Program-made: the position numbers and the translations under genes
Notes under the pieces: generated by a model
What the model was told of the DNA's origin: nothing
The model's database searches: none
The model's input: the letters and a program-made list of their open reading frames with translations, nothing else
Shown here: piece by piece, positions 63,208-64,000 of the stretch
Numbering within the stretch: position 1 is the stretch's first letter
How the letters are laid out: each line of letters starts with the position of its first letter
Assembly: GCF_014652235.1 (NCBI RefSeq)
Contig: NZ_BMYK01000001.1
Span: forward strand, 62,001 to 126,000
Reading direction: 5' to 3'
Source: Pseudorhodoferax aquiterrae
GTDB taxonomy: Bacteria > Pseudomonadota > Gammaproteobacteria > Burkholderiales > Burkholderiaceae_C
Length of the DNA: 64,000 nt

Positions 63208-63828
63208 ATGCCGGTCGTGGTCGTTGCCAACCCCAAGGGCGGTGTCGGGAAGTCGACGCTGGCCACCAACATCGCTGGCTATTTCGCGTCCCAGGGGCAT
63301 GCCGTGATGCTGGGCGATGCCGACCGCCAGCAGTCCTCGCGCCTGTGGCTGGGGCTGCGGCCCGAGGCGGCGCGGCCGATCAGCACCTGGGAGATGACCT
63401 CCGACATGATCGTGCGGCCGCCCAAGGGCACGACGCATGTGGTGCTGGACACACCGGGCGGCCTGCATGGCTGGCGCTTCAACGACGTCATGAAGATGGC
63501 CGACAAGCTGGTCGTGCCCTTGCAGCCCAGCGTGTTCGACATCTTCGCCACGCGCGATTTCCTGGACAAGGTGGCCGAGCACCGCCATGCCGGCAAGCTG
63601 GCGGTGGGCCTGGTCGGCATGCGCGTGGACGCGCGCACGCTGGCGGCCGACAAATTGCGCGCCTACATCGCCAGCCTGAACCTGCCGGTGCTGGGCGAGT
63701 TGCGCAACACGCAGAACTACGTGCACCTGGCAGCGCGCGGGCTCACGTTGTTCGACGTGGCACCGCAGCGTGTGGAGAAGGACCTGGAGCAGTGGCAGGA
63801 ACTGTGCCGCTGGCTGGACACCCCCTGA
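63208..63828 (+). CDS. Orphan ParA family ATPase
   Basis: 206-residue deviant Walker A ATPase: NPKGGVGKSTLATNIAGYFA (P-loop near residues 10-17), GDADRQQSSRLWLGLRP for the A' motif, and VVLDTPGGLHGWRFND for Walker B. It is short, with no N-terminal DNA-binding domain, and there is no parB gene or parS-like repeat next to it. Such orphan ParA/MipZ-like proteins position other cargo (chemoreceptor arrays, stores) or are of unknown role. Ribosome-binding site GAGGAGAGCGC precedes the ATG. A MaoC-like gene follows after 29 bp. Confidence 0.88.
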   Translation: MPVVVVANPKGGVGKSTLATNIAGYFASQGHAVMLGDADRQQSSRLWLGLRPEAARPISTWEMTSDMIVRPPKGTTHVVLDTPGGLHGWRFNDVMKMADKLVVPLQPSVFDIFATRDFLDKVAEHRHAGKLAVGLVGMRVDARTLAADKLRAYIASLNLPVLGELRNTQNYVHLAARGLTLFDVAPQRVEKDLEQWQELCRWLDTP

Positions 63829-63857
63829 ATTTCAACCACAGAGGAAGACAACAGAGC

Positions 63858-64000
63858 ATGAAGACCTTCAGCACCCTGGACGAACTGACGGCCCTGGTCG
63901 GGCAGGACATCGCCACCAGCGAATGGACCACGGTCACGCAAAAGCAGATCGACCTGTTCGCCGAAGCCACGGGCGACCACCAGTGGATCCACGTCGATCC
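63858..64000 (+). CDS. MaoC-like (R)-specific enoyl-CoA hydratase, 5' part only
   Basis: The first 47 codons of a gene cut by the right edge. The product starts MKTFSTLDELTALVGQDIAT and reaches the hydratase-2 motif FAEATGDHQWIHVDP, whose Asp and His form the catalytic site in (R)-hydratases and MaoC proteins. Ribosome-binding site GAGGAAG lies upstream. Expected full length about 150 residues. Confidence 0.85.
   Translation, partial: MKTFSTLDELTALVGQDIATSEWTTVTQKQIDLFAEATGDHQWIHVD

Overview
This is a 64 kb window of GC-rich DNA from a betaproteobacterium, most likely a member of the Comamonadaceae (Burkholderiales). The evidence is gene order and family content: yqgE-ruvX-pyrR-pyrB with an inactive dihydroorotase, dusB-fis-purH, a PilG/PilI/ChpA chemosensory operon, a Bug-type binding protein, a PEP-CTERM protein and a DUF1841 protein. 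I see no insertion sequence, phage, plasmid replicon or CRISPR array. Coding density is very high, and many adjacent genes overlap by ATGA, GTGA or TGATG, which fixes several starts, including GTG starts.

Layout. 1-4938: two-partner secretion locus (FhaC-type transporter, then a large filamentous-haemagglutinin-like adhesin that runs off the left edge and carries a 209-residue tandem super-repeat). 5062-8972: small amino-acid operon (aminotransferase, GltI-like binding protein, Asp/Glu racemase-like protein) divergent from an RpiR regulator, with three copies of one operator-like motif between them. 8980-13491: yqgE-ruvX-pyrR-pyrB-pyrX-plsC operon. 13533-15371: photolyase and a PRC-barrel protein. 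15542-21952: Pil-Chp-type chemosensory operon headed by rubredoxin, with a PilJ-like receptor reduced to a 144-residue soluble tip. 22086-28807: thiD, hemL, a glycine-zipper protein, dusB-fis-purH and yqaA. 28809-30839: DUF2501 protein, PEP-CTERM protein, a gene-poor 0.54 kb stretch and tRNA-Arg(CCU). 30880-38977: moxR-like ATPase, VWA protein, tamA, tamB. 39065-43405: cytochrome c4-like protein, DUF1841, beta-ketoadipyl-CoA thiolase, M20 lipoprotein, small exported protein.

43445-54162 is the most interesting block: degradative HMG-CoA reductase divergent from a MocR-type regulator, then a six-gene branched-chain-type ABC transporter operon with a GMC oxidoreductase and an acyl-CoA ligase. 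A 38 bp element between the reductase and MocR genes recurs, with the same arm spacing, upstream of the transporter operon. I infer one MocR regulon for uptake and breakdown of mevalonate or a related branched hydroxy acid or alcohol.

54397-60700 holds a TauE-type exporter, then a GntR regulator divergent from a six-gene catabolic operon (FAA hydrolase, Bug binding protein, AA_synth protein, quinone-oxidoreductase-like MDR, VOC dioxygenase-like protein, RutE-like nitroreductase) whose substrate I cannot name. 60702-64000: KefC-KefF potassium efflux pair, an orphan ParA ATPase and the start of a MaoC-like hydratase.
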